From: Verrucomicrobiota bacterium
Lineage (GTDB): Bacteria > Verrucomicrobiota > Verrucomicrobiia > Limisphaerales > JAKPVM01
Assembly: GCA_029572555.1 (NCBI GenBank)
Contig: JAKPVM010000115.1
Location: 1-35,755, forward strand
Direction of reading: 5' to 3'
Length of the DNA stretch: 35,755 nucleotides
The translations under genes were made by a program, and so were the position numbers. The notes beneath the pieces are model-generated. The model saw only the letters and a program-made list of their open reading frames with translations, searched no databases and had not been told where the DNA came from. This document shows, piece after piece, positions 1 to 10,300 of this stretch; positions within the stretch are counted from its first letter, which is position 1; each line of letters opens with the position of its first letter.

Positions 1-3000
1 ATACTTGCGATTCAGGGCCTTAATGTTTCAGCTACAAATGGAGACTTTTTCATTGAAGCCGAACTGGAAGCCGGAACTGCAACTGACATTCGCATTGACC
101 AGACCAGATACTTTGCATTGCCAACGCCGGGCGCGCCAAACGGCGCAGGAACATCCGACCTCGGACCCATTATAAAAGAAATCTCCAATACCCCGTCTAT
201 TCCGGAGGATTCTGATGATATTTTGATAACGGCGAGTGTTACTCCTTCTTTTGCGCCTGTGGTTTCAAATATACTATACTATAGGGTTATGTATGGCGCA
301 GAAGTGTCTGTTCCGATGCTGGATAATGGAACGGGTGGAGACCTTGTTGCGGGTGATGGAATTTATAGCGGCGTAATTCCAGCAACTGCCTCTACACAAG
401 GGCAGATGGTCAGGTGGTATATGGTCTCAATAGATTCTTTGAACAGAACATCTCGTTTCCCTATATTAACGGATACAAATCGTTGCCCAATTTATCTTGG
501 AACTGTAATTAAAAACCCATCGTTAACAAATCCTTTGCCTGTATTTCATTGGTTTATACAAAGTCCGGGCGCTGCGGACACAGATGCCGGAACGCGTTGT
601 TCGGTGTTTTACGACGGGATATTTTACGACAATATTTATATAAATATTCACGGACAATCCAGCCGAGGCTTTCCAAAGAAGAGTTATGATATTGAATTTA
701 ATCCGGGCTATCGTTTCAGATACGATCCGAACGAAACACCGGTTGGCGATATTAATTTTATGACAACTTATCCTGACAAGGCGCATGTGAGAAATATTCT
801 TGCTTATGAGACTTATAAAGCAGCCGGTTCGCCTTACCACTGGGTTATACCTGCGCGTGTTCAACAAAACGGCAGTTTCTGGGGAGATATTCATATAATG
901 GAAAATGGAGATACCGATTATCTTGAACGAATTGGAAGAGACCCCAATGGTCCGCTTTACAAAATGTACAATACATTTAACAGCAGTCCGGGGCACGCAA
1001 ATATTGCTTCGGGAAACGCAGAAAAGAAATCCAGAAAATGGGAGGGTAATGCAGATTTGCTTGCATTATTGAATGGGGTAATTCAGTCCAGCGTAACTAA
1101 CCGCACGATATTTTTATATGACAATGTGGATATACCACAGATGATTAATATGCTTGCCGCCCGCGTTGTGACAGGAGACCAGGATTGTTGCCATAAAAAT
1201 TATTATTTATACAGGGATACTATGGGCAATGGCGAGTGGCAAGCATTTGCATGGGATGTTGACTTGAGTTTTGGCAGACGTTGGAGTTCATCATTAACAT
1301 ACTGGGATGATACAATTGTGATAAACACATATATGCCAGTTGGCGATAACAATGGTCTTTTCAACGCGCTCTATCAAACACCACAAATAGCCGAGATGTA
1401 TTGGCGGAGGTTGAGAACTTTAATGGATGAGATATTGCAACCGCCGGGCACACCAACAAATCAACTAAAATTTGAAAAACGAATTGATGAATTAACATCA
1501 ATTATTGCCCCTGACGCAGCCCTTGACCTGTCAAAATGGGGTACCTGGGGCAATGGTTCAGCGTCATCTACTTGCTGTGTTCAGACGCAACCGCAAGCAG
1601 CAAATATTATAATAAACAATTATTTACCACAGAGAAGGCTTTATTTGTTCAACAATATGGTTGTTACGGCTGGTGGAAAAATTCCTTTAGCTCAGCCTGC
1701 CGATGTAAAGATTGCATTTGGAAAAATCGAATTTAATCCTGCCTCTGGAAAACAATCCGAAGAATACATCCAACTGACTAATATTAATTCGTTTGCTGTT
1801 GATATATCCGGATGGAAATTAGATGGCGGAGTGCGTCATACATTTAAACCCGGCACAGTAATTCCGTCTAATGGGGTGGTGTATGTATCGCCGGATGTGA
1901 ACGCATTTAGGTCTCGTCAAGTCCAACCTAAAGGTGGTATGGCTTCATTTGTTCAAGGAAATTATCAAGGACAACTTTCAGCACGAGGTGAATATGTTAT
2001 CCTTTTGGATAAGAATAGTAATTTTGTTAACATTGGTTCTTATACGCCAGTGCCGAGCCTTGAGCAGCAATATTTAAGAATCACAGAGTTAATGTATAAT
2101 CCATCGCCTTTTGCAGGCAGTGGTTATGATGCGCAGGAATTTGAATACATAGAATTGAAAAATATCGGGTCTTCTACAATCTCGCTTGCAGGCGTGCGGT
2201 TCACTAACGGTGTTTATTTTGACTTCTCAAATAGTTCAGTTCAGACGGTTGGCGCGGGTCAAACTCTGCTTATTGTAAAGAATTTTGAGGCATTTGTTCA
2301 GCGATACGGAAATGTTTTAAACATAGCCGGTGTTTATACAGGTTCGCTTGAAAATAACGGGGAACGAATTACACTCCTTGATTCAAACGGAGAGGAGATT
2401 CTTGATTTTAGTTACGATAATAATTGGTATCCAATGACAGATGGGTTTGGTTTTGCTCTTGTGGTCGTTAATGAAAAAGCAGAACCTGATGATTGGAACA
2501 AAAAATATAATTGGCGCGCTGGTTCTGTATTTAACGGAACGCCTGGTTCAACAGAACCGCAACCAACTGCAATCCCACATATTGTAATTAACGAAATTCT
2601 TTCTCGTTCTGATAATCCTCCGCCATTTGATACGATTGAATTATTCAATATGGAAGATTATCCAGTGGATATCAGTGGATGGTTTTTGACTGATGATTTT
2701 AGAACAACAGCAAAATATAGAATCCCGGACGGCACTGTCATTCAACCGTATTCTTTCTGGACTGTAGATGAGATGGAATTCAATAAAAATCCGGGAGAAT
2801 TTCCGAGTTTTGCCCTTAGCGCAAATGGAGATGAGATTTATCTATTTTCTGCCGATGCAAACGGAAATATTACTGGTTATTTTGATGGTTACGAATTTGG
2901 TGCATCAGAAGATGGTGTAACGATTGGAAGATATGTTACAAGCGATGGGAAGATTCATTTTGTATCGCAACTTGAACCTACGTTGGTTCATAGCAATACT

Positions 3001-5502
3001 GTCCCGCGCGTCGGACCTGTTGTTATAAGTGAAATTATGTATAATCCGCCGGGGCGTAATTCAAATGACCCTCCATCAAGTTATGTTGAACTTGCCAATG
3101 TTTCTACAAATGAAGTTCGTTTATTTATCGAAAATACAACTAATGTATGGAGGCTGACAGGTGGTATAGAATTTGTATTTCCGACGAACATAACACTAAT
3201 CCCGCAAGAACGAATTCTTATTGTTGGATTCGATGTTCAGGGAAATCCTTCAATGGAATCTGCTTTTCGTTCGATTTACCGTGTTTCAACAAACATACGA
3301 ATTTTAGGGGCGTTTTCGAAAAAGTTAAACAACGATGAAGATGAAATTCAATTGATGAAGCCTGTTTATGATAAAAGCGGGAGTATAATGGAAGTCCTTG
3401 TAGAAGAAGTTCATTATAAAGATTCTCCGCCATGGACACCTGCGGCCGATGGGATTGGGTTATCGCTCCAGCGGTTACACTTAAATGAGTTCGGAAATGA
3501 ACCGACGAACTGGGTTGCATCAAAACCAACGTCAGGCAAGGAACTAACGAACTGGTCTCCACCATTAATTGTAGCGCAACCGCAAAGTCAAAATGTAATT
3601 TTAAATAGTAATATGGTTTTGAATGTTCAAGCCGGTGGTCAATCTGATTTACAATATCAGTGGCGGTTTAATGGAGCAAACATAGATGGGGCTACAAATT
3701 CAGTATTACAGATTACTAAGGCGCAACTATATCATTCTGGGATTTATCAAGCCTGCGTTATCAGTGAAAACGGTTCGGTGTTCAGCGAACAGGTGGAGGT
3801 ATCGGTTATGATTCCAGCCACAATTCTTGCTCAACCACAAGATGTGGCGGTATTTCCGGGAGATGCGGCGGTATTTGGTGTTGCAGTCTCCAGTATTGCC
3901 GCAATATCATATCAATGGCTGAAAAACGATGTCCCAATACCGGGCGAAACAAATGCAGTTTTAACCATACCATCTGCGTCGCCGTCGGATATTGGCGATT
4001 ATACGGTGTTAATTTCAGATGAAACAGCAACAATAAAAAGTCAATCCGCAAAATTGACAGTCTGGTTACACCCGATATTTGTTATTCACCCAAAGACAAC
4101 GAATATTAATCCGGGAGCAACTGCTACATTCAATGCTCAAGCCCTAAGCCGCACACCGATACAGTATCAATGGCGAAAGAATGGCATTGAAATATCAGGA
4201 GAGACAAATCAATCAATTACCATCATAAACGCACAGCTTGAACAAGCAGGAATTTATACCGTCATAGCAACTGATAATTATGGTTCGTTTGAAAGCGACC
4301 CTGCTGATTTGAATGTTTTAGTTAAACCATCAATTATAAAACAACTTATGCCGTCGAATGTAGTTGCTTATGTAGGTGAAGATGTAAGTTTTGCAATTGG
4401 CGCTAATGGGCTTTTGCCAATAAGTTATCGTTTTAGAAAGAATAGCGGCACTGTAACTAATATTATTCTTCGTGATACGAACTGCGTATTTACGATAACA
4501 AATGTGCAGTTTGAACACGCTGGCTATTATGATGTTGCAATGACCAATGTTGCTGGAAACGCAAATTCGTTGTCAATTCGGGCATATCTAACCGTGATGA
4601 CACCGATGTCAAATGCAATAGCAAGACCGGGGTCAAACGCAGTATTTACAATAAACGCAAAGGTTACTTCATCAGCCACTGTGCCATCTACTATGGCGCT
4701 AAAATACAAATGGTTCTTCAATGAGACTAATTTACTTATTTCGTCTGGCACCAATTACCTTACGATAACAAATGCTACTTACGAAAACGAAGGGGTATAT
4801 ACAGTGATTGCCACAAATTTAGTTGGGACTGTCATTACTCAATCCGCTTTATTAATAATTACAGAAAAACCAATAATAGTTCGCCACCCATCATCGCAGA
4901 TTGTTGCTGTTGGAGCAAAAGCCGAGTTTTCTGTGGTTGCGGAAGATGCAGAGCCGTTGCATTATAGATGGTTTTTTAATGATGTTGAAATTCCAGATGG
5001 TGACACTCCGATTTTAACAATTACAAACGCTCAACAGTCATTGACAGGAGAATATTTTGTCATTGTTTGGAATGACGCAGGTTCAGTCACCAGTGAGGTT
5101 GCAACATTAACTGTTCAGTCAGGCAATGATTCTGATAATGATGGTTTGCCAGATGAATGGGAAATTTCTAATGGATTGAATCCACAATTTAATGACGCCA
5201 TTGAAGATAAGGATAAAGATGGTATGTCAAACCTTGCCGAATATATCGCAGGAACAAATCCAAACGATTCAACCAGCAAATTGAAAATCGCATCTATTGT
5301 TCTTGATAGTAATAAAATTGTAAGAATTGAATTTGAATCTGTGGCTGGCAAACAATATCTGATTGAATATAAGACGAATTTAAACAGCGGGCTATGGAAT
5401 ATTGTTACGAACCTCACCGCTAATTCAACGAATAAAATCTCAATTATTGACAATACAGTAGATAATATCAGGCAAAGATTTTACCGAATCGTTATCCCCT
5501 GA
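1..5502 (+). CDS. Giant secreted CotH / lamin-tail / Ig-like surface protein (5' end outside window)
   Basis: The frame is open from base 1, so the gene starts upstream; about 1833 residues are visible. The visible start is the tail of a lamin-tail-like domain (the TPGAPNG stretch). A CotH kinase-like domain follows (about residues 160-520), with the basic motif HGQSSRGFPKKS near base 645 and the acidic motif AWDVDLSFG at 1249-1275, which matches the metal-binding DxD-type motif of CotH. Then come about four lamin-tail domains (about 1700-3540, recurring I-x-E-I/F-x-NP and S/DISGW motifs) and six Ig-like domains (about 3560-5120, each with a YQW/YRW core and a Y-x-V/A near its end). A calcium-type DSDNDGLPDEW repeat lies at 5122-5160, and the protein ends RFYRIVIP. 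CotH proteins phosphorylate spore-coat proteins in Bacillus; here an extracellular adhesive or matrix role is inference. It converges on the response regulator with only 31 bases between stops. Confidence 0.85.
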   Translation: MLAIQGLNVSATNGDFFIEAELEAGTATDIRIDQTRYFALPTPGAPNGAGTSDLGPIIKEISNTPSIPEDSDDILITASVTPSFAPVVSNILYYRVMYGAEVSVPMLDNGTGGDLVAGDGIYSGVIPATASTQGQMVRWYMVSIDSLNRTSRFPILTDTNRCPIYLGTVIKNPSLTNPLPVFHWFIQSPGAADTDAGTRCSVFYDGIFYDNIYINIHGQSSRGFPKKSYDIEFNPGYRFRYDPNETPVGDINFMTTYPDKAHVRNILAYETYKAAGSPYHWVIPARVQQNGSFWGDIHIMENGDTDYLERIGRDPNGPLYKMYNTFNSSPGHANIASGNAEKKSRKWEGNADLLALLNGVIQSSVTNRTIFLYDNVDIPQMINMLAARVVTGDQDCCHKNYYLYRDTMGNGEWQAFAWDVDLSFGRRWSSSLTYWDDTIVINTYMPVGDNNGLFNALYQTPQIAEMYWRRLRTLMDEILQPPGTPTNQLKFEKRIDELTSIIAPDAALDLSKWGTWGNGSASSTCCVQTQPQAANIIINNYLPQRRLYLFNNMVVTAGGKIPLAQPADVKIAFGKIEFNPASGKQSEEYIQLTNINSFAVDISGWKLDGGVRHTFKPGTVIPSNGVVYVSPDVNAFRSRQVQPKGGMASFVQGNYQGQLSARGEYVILLDKNSNFVNIGSYTPVPSLEQQYLRITELMYNPSPFAGSGYDAQEFEYIELKNIGSSTISLAGVRFTNGVYFDFSNSSVQTVGAGQTLLIVKNFEAFVQRYGNVLNIAGVYTGSLENNGERITLLDSNGEEILDFSYDNNWYPMTDGFGFALVVVNEKAEPDDWNKKYNWRAGSVFNGTPGSTEPQPTAIPHIVINEILSRSDNPPPFDTIELFNMEDYPVDISGWFLTDDFRTTAKYRIPDGTVIQPYSFWTVDEMEFNKNPGEFPSFALSANGDEIYLFSADANGNITGYFDGYEFGASEDGVTIGRYVTSDGKIHFVSQLEPTLVHSNTVPRVGPVVISEIMYNPPGRNSNDPPSSYVELANVSTNEVRLFIENTTNVWRLTGGIEFVFPTNITLIPQERILIVGFDVQGNPSMESAFRSIYRVSTNIRILGAFSKKLNNDEDEIQLMKPVYDKSGSIMEVLVEEVHYKDSPPWTPAADGIGLSLQRLHLNEFGNEPTNWVASKPTSGKELTNWSPPLIVAQPQSQNVILNSNMVLNVQAGGQSDLQYQWRFNGANIDGATNSVLQITKAQLYHSGIYQACVISENGSVFSEQVEVSVMIPATILAQPQDVAVFPGDAAVFGVAVSSIAAISYQWLKNDVPIPGETNAVLTIPSASPSDIGDYTVLISDETATIKSQSAKLTVWLHPIFVIHPKTTNINPGATATFNAQALSRTPIQYQWRKNGIEISGETNQSITIINAQLEQAGIYTVIATDNYGSFESDPADLNVLVKPSIIKQLMPSNVVAYVGEDVSFAIGANGLLPISYRFRKNSGTVTNIILRDTNCVFTITNVQFEHAGYYDVAMTNVAGNANSLSIRAYLTVMTPMSNAIARPGSNAVFTINAKVTSSATVPSTMALKYKWFFNETNLLISSGTNYLTITNATYENEGVYTVIATNLVGTVITQSALLIITEKPIIVRHPSSQIVAVGAKAEFSVVAEDAEPLHYRWFFNDVEIPDGDTPILTITNAQQSLTGEYFVIVWNDAGSVTSEVATLTVQSGNDSDNDGLPDEWEISNGLNPQFNDAIEDKDKDGMSNLAEYIAGTNPNDSTSKLKIASIVLDSNKIVRIEFESVAGKQYLIEYKTNLNSGLWNIVTNLTANSTNKISIIDNTVDNIRQRFYRIVIP

Positions 5503-5533
5503 AATCATAAGAGAAGCAACGCCGCTTAATTAT

Positions 5534-6877
5534 CTAAATTTTAATAGAATATTCTTTTAATTTATTATATAGGGTTTGTCTTCCCATACCGAGCCGTTTA
5601 GCGGCAAGTTGTTTTTTTCCATTGCATTCGCGCAAGACTTGAACTATGGCGTTTCGTTCAATAACTTGCCATAAAGACAACCCTGATGGAGCGGCGTCCT
5701 TAATATTCGTTGTTATACCGGTTAAAATATCTTTTGAATCAATCATTGGTCCATCGGCGATTAAAACCGCCCGTTGAATCTCGTTCTGAAGTTGACGAAC
5801 ATTGCCAGGCCAGTCATAGGATATTAATGAATCTTGCGACTCTTTTGTAAAACCTTGAAACGACCTTCCGGCCTGGGCGGAAAATTGTCGCAAGAATAAA
5901 TTAGCCAATGGAACAATCTCTTCTTTTCTTTCACGCAGTGGCGGAATTGCTATTGTGATTGTGCTTATTCTATAATACAGATCCTCGCGAAGTTTGCCGG
6001 ATTGTAGAGCCTCGTCAATCTCTCGATTTGTGGTAGCAACTATTCGCGCATCAATTTTATATGAAAAACGACCGCCAACAGGTCTGACTTCTTTGTCTTG
6101 AAGAACGCGCAAAAGTTTGCTCTGGGTTTCAATCGGCATTTCTGAAATTTCATCCAGTAATAGCGTGCCTTTTTCGGCTTGATGAAACAATCCATCTCTA
6201 TCTATGTGAGCGCCGGTGTAAGCGCCTTTTACAGAGCCGAATAGTTCGCTTTCGATCAGTTCTCGCGGAAGCGCGGCGCAATTAACTTTAACCATAGGTC
6301 CGGTAGAACGCGGGCTTAAAGTGTGAATTAGGTCGGCGATAACTTCTTTTCCGGTTCCGCTTTCACCAGTGATGAATACAGGGGCGTCGCTTGGTGCAAT
6401 TCGTTCTACAGTGCGAAGTATTTGTTTCATTGATTGGCTGATGAACACCGGCGATGAACCGCTGCTAAGAGACAATAGGGCTTGACGAAGGGCTGCTGTT
6501 TGTTCGTTCAGCGCTTTGTGTTCCAGTGCGCATTCAAGCGAGCGCAACAATCTTTTAGCGTCAAATGGCTTTTGAAGATAATCGTAGGCGCCAAGTTTTG
6601 TCGCAGCCACAGCGGACTCAACTGTGGCGTAGCCGGTCATTATGATAATTTCTGCTGTAGGCAAAGCGCGTTTAATAAATGGCAATAGTTCAATTCCATC
6701 AGCATCGGGCAATTTTAAATCAAGCAGGATTAAATTCGGGTTAAGATTGTTTAAGTTTTCTTTTAATTCTTTTCCTGTAGAAGATTCACAAACCTGGTAA
6801 TCATTTTCCACGAGGATATCTTTTAGCAATCCGCGAAAGTTTGCCTCGTCATCAACAATTAATACCTTTGGTTTCAT
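5534..6877 (-). CDS. Sigma-54-dependent response regulator, NtrC/AtoC type
   Basis: A 447-residue three-domain regulator of normal family length. The receiver (1-120) has the phospho-acceptor Asp53 in LLDLKLPDADG plus the conserved Thr81 and Lys103. The AAA+ domain has Walker A GESGTGKE (171-178), Walker B GTLLLDEI (237-244) and the sigma-54 contact loop as GAYTGA (218-223), a Phe-to-Tyr form of GAFTGA. A Fis-type helix-turn-helix closes the protein (LAAKRLGMGRQTLYNKLKEY). It should activate RNA polymerase holding sigma-54 at -24/-12 promoters when phosphorylated. No histidine kinase is in the window, so it is an orphan here. The ATG start fits the receiver exactly but has no strong Shine-Dalgarno; it begins 17 bases after the small upstream gene and is probably co-transcribed with it. 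I saw no convincing -24/-12 site in nearby intergenic regions, so its targets are unknown. Confidence 0.95.
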   Translation of the reverse strand: MKPKVLIVDDEANFRGLLKDILVENDYQVCESSTGKELKENLNNLNPNLILLDLKLPDADGIELLPFIKRALPTAEIIIMTGYATVESAVAATKLGAYDYLQKPFDAKRLLRSLECALEHKALNEQTAALRQALLSLSSGSSPVFISQSMKQILRTVERIAPSDAPVFITGESGTGKEVIADLIHTLSPRSTGPMVKVNCAALPRELIESELFGSVKGAYTGAHIDRDGLFHQAEKGTLLLDEISEMPIETQSKLLRVLQDKEVRPVGGRFSYKIDARIVATTNREIDEALQSGKLREDLYYRISTITIAIPPLRERKEEIVPLANLFLRQFSAQAGRSFQGFTKESQDSLISYDWPGNVRQLQNEIQRAVLIADGPMIDSKDILTGITTNIKDAAPSGLSLWQVIERNAIVQVLRECNGKKQLAAKRLGMGRQTLYNKLKEYSIKI

Positions 6878-6894
6878 CGTAATAAAATTATCGC

Positions 6895-7170
6895 TTAATC
6901 AAATTTTGCGTCAGGATATTGTTGTAAAATAGTCTGTTTGATTTTCATTTCTTCCTGCGGCTGAAACAATTTGCGTGGGATTCTACGCCTTATTGAGTCC
7001 AATAGCAACAACCAATCTTCAAGCGTCGGTTTTTCTATTTTTTGCCACTGTTCATAACGGTGACTACGGCAAAAAAAATACCAACTTCCTCCTCTGTGGC
7101 GGGCGAATATTTGCAGTGTTTCGCCATCAGCGGTTGTTCTTTTCCATCCGATTTCCGATTTATTTGCCAT
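6895..7170 (-). CDS. Small conserved-type hypothetical protein upstream of the response regulator
   Basis: A 91-residue soluble protein starting MANKSEIGWKRTT. The frame runs open to a TTG at 7227, but the ATG at 7168-7170 is preferred because the 19 extra residues are hydrophobic and irregular, and a TATAAT-like box lies just before the ATG. It is rich in aromatic and basic residues (RHRGGSWYFFCRSHRYEQW) and has the helical stretch LEDWLLLLDSIRRRIPRKL. I recall short proteins of this style from Verrucomicrobiota but cannot name a family. It has no membrane segment or signal peptide. It probably shares a transcript with the sigma-54 regulator 17 bases downstream, so it could modulate or accompany that regulator; this is only contextual. 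Function unknown. Confidence 0.7.
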   Translation of the reverse strand: MANKSEIGWKRTTADGETLQIFARHRGGSWYFFCRSHRYEQWQKIEKPTLEDWLLLLDSIRRRIPRKLFQPQEEMKIKQTILQQYPDAKFD

Positions 7171-7269
7171 TATTCTAATATTATAACCATATTTTGAAAC
7201 AGGCAAATAAAGAGAAAATAAACTCAAGGTTAATGAAGTCTAATAAGTATATAGAAAGTATCCACTATT

Positions 7270-7299
7270 TTGTGTTTTGTTTTAATGGACAAATACAAT
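7270..7299 (+). promoter_or_regulatory. Possible sigma-70-type promoter for the DUF3616/lamin-tail gene
   Basis: TTGTGT at 7270-7275 and TACAAT at 7294-7299 are separated by 18 bases and lie 23 bases before the ATG at 7323. The match is moderate and the region is AT-rich, so chance is possible. No strong Shine-Dalgarno is seen before the ATG. Confidence 0.3.
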
Positions 7300-7322
7300 A
7301 AATTGGTTGAAGTTTAAATAGT

Positions 7323-10300
7323 ATGCGCACATTAAGAAAAATAGGTTTGATTTCCAGATGGGTTATCTCCTGTTTTCTTTTGTATAATGTAGCAGGGGCG
7401 TCAGTTTATATAAACGAAATTCTTTTTAATCCACCGGGGACTGACACGCCAAATGAATATATTGAAATTAGAGGCACGCCGAATTATTTACTTCCCGATG
7501 GGACCTACTTGATAAATATCGAGGGCGATGCGAATGGCAATCCGGGAACTATACAAAACATTTTTGACCTATCATCTGTTTGCATTGGTGGGAACGGTTT
7601 TATTGTATTATTGCAAAAAGATAGCCCATACACCGCAGCAGCAGGCTCTACTGTCTTAAAAAACACCGGCAGCGGTGCCGGTTGGGGAAGTGATTCAACA
7701 AGCAGCATCAATCATTCTGGCGAAAATAGTCAAACTGATTTGGAAAATCCATCTTCAACATTTATGTTAATCCAGACTCCATCAAAACCGACGATTGGAA
7801 TGGATATTGATGATGATAACGACGGTTTGCCTGATGCTCAAATATACACTAATTGGGTTGTTCTGAATTCAATTGGGATACTTGATTCTTCTGGTGCTGG
7901 CGATATTGCTTATGGCTTGATTAATTATCGGGCAAATCCTGCCGCCACATCGGTTTTTGGCAGAACATTGGAAATAAATTTTACACCTTCCTATGTTGGG
8001 AGGCTTGGCAATACGATAGGCAATACTGAAAACGACTGGCTTGTTAGCGATAACCTTGGCGGCGCTGCGCCAGTATGGATTGTTGGTCCGCCGGGGTCAA
8101 CTCTGCCAACGGGTTTTGCTATGGCGCCGCTGAATAACATTGGGGCGCCTAACTTCAATGATTCTTTAATTCCTGGCGTCGTCATTTCACAAATCTCAGA
8201 CAGTATATCTCTTTCGGAAAATGGGGGAACAAATGGTTATAGCATAAGATTAAACACGCAGCCGTATGGTATAGTTACAGTTCAAATATCTACCGATGGT
8301 CAGAGCTTAATCAGCACAAATAATGGCAGCACATTTTTTTCATCAGGTTCTATAACTTTTTCCAATACAAACGCCGTTGTGGTGACTGTCAAGGCAATTG
8401 ATGACAACATAGTTGAAACGGTAGTTCATAAATCGGTTGTTGCTCATTCTATTGCCTATACAGAAGATAATTTGAATTATCCAACTACAAGTATAGTAGC
8501 AGACATAGTTTTTTATATTACTGATAATGATTCTATTTTGTTAAATGAAATTAAAGTTAATCCGGCGGGAGAAGATTCGCCTTATGAATTTGTTGAAATT
8601 CTCGGTCAGCCATCAGCGCTTTTGAGAAATGTATATTTTCTTGTTATAGACGGGAATGGAGACAAAGACCCGGGCGAAGTGGATTTTATATTAAACCTTG
8701 ATGGAACTCAGATTGGTAGTAATGGGTTATTGTTTTTATGCGGCTCTAATTCGCCGTATGTTTTAGATTCAAATACATCGGTTTATTATATCCCTGAATT
8801 TAGCGATGTTGGGGGAGTTTTATTAAATGGATGCGCCTCATTTTTATTGTTATCCACAACAAATCCGCCATATCAAGGACGCGATCTTGATGATGGTAAT
8901 AATGGGACTCTTGAGGATTTGAGTAGTGATGTATTTGTTTATGACGCCGTCGGATGGACTGCGCATAGAACCAATGACATTGTCTATGGTGGGGTTGCTC
9001 TTAACCTCCTCAAAGGCACTCCAGACGCTGCAACGAGGTTTTCTCAAAACTTAACAAGATTATCCTCCAATGCGTGGTTTTACGGAAAATTATTTGGAGA
9101 CACTGGCAATTTATTGGAGTATGATGAATTAAATGTAAGCCCTAATTTCCCGTCCGGTGTAAATATGACGCCGGGGCGTTCAAATATTGCGGTTTTGACT
9201 ATAAGCAGGATAGATGCAATTTCAGGAGTAATTGGAGACGCAACAAATCCAGAAGTTTATTTTACTATTAGCAATACTGTGGTTTCTCCCACAAACCTTT
9301 CTATAAACATATCCGCAAACAATTCAAATGTGGTAAGTAATTTAATGGTAACCAGAATTGCAGGATATAATTATAAACTCGCGGTAGAACCTTGTGGCAT
9401 CGGTTATTCTGCCATAACAATTACTGTTTCAAACGGAGGTGGAAGTGCAACACGCTCATTTCTTTATGCGGCATCAGCTATGGGACGCAGTGGAGGACTG
9501 TTTTTGACAGGCGCTTCGGACGCTTCCGCAGCGATTGCAATTGATGATGATTGGATGTTCGTCGGCGACGATGAGAACGAAACAATTAGAGTTTATTCCC
9601 GAAAAAGGTCTGGCGCTCCAATAGCAGGGTTTACTATGACACCATATCTTGGATTAACTGATTTTGAAGGCGAGATCCCGCGAGAAGTAGATATCGAAGG
9701 CGCTTATAAGATTGGCAATAAAATTTACTGGATTGGAGCACATTCAAATGCGAATCTCGCAGAGGAACGAACAAACCGTGCGCGAATTTTTGTTACCGAA
9801 GTTAGTGGAAGTGAGAGCAACTCGGTTTTGACTTATGTCGGACGCTATGACTATTTAAAAAGCGACCTCGTAGATTGGGATTTGAACAATGGACACGGCA
9901 AAGGCGCCGGTTTTTACAATCTTTCATATAGCACACAAGACGGTGTAAATCCGAAAACTCCCTGGGGATTTAATATTGAAGGCATTGCGCCAGCACCAGA
10001 CAACCCTGCCGCCGCTTACATCGGTTTAAGGGCGCCAATTGTCCCTCCAACAAATCGAGTTCACGCCTTAATTATTCCTGTTTTAAATTTTACAAATATT
10101 GCGGGAAGCGATGCAGCAAAAGGCTCGGCAATATTTGGCGAACCGATTGAACTGGATTTATTCGGTAGAGGAATACGCGACATTGTCGGAGATTCAAATG
10201 GCTACATTATTATAGCAGGTACACCGTTAAATACGCCCGGGCCTTATCCAGATGATTTTAAGATTTACACTTGGTCTGGCTCCCCATCAGACCGTCCACA

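Noticed and set aside
523-996. Minus-strand 157-residue open frame inside the CotH domain
   Set aside because: It is a shadow of the strong plus-strand coding frame with recognisable domains; the minus-strand translation has none.
3560-5120. Six Ig-like units considered as a recent DNA-level tandem repeat
   Set aside because: The units align as protein domains but differ strongly in nucleotide sequence, so they are old duplications rather than a repeat array.
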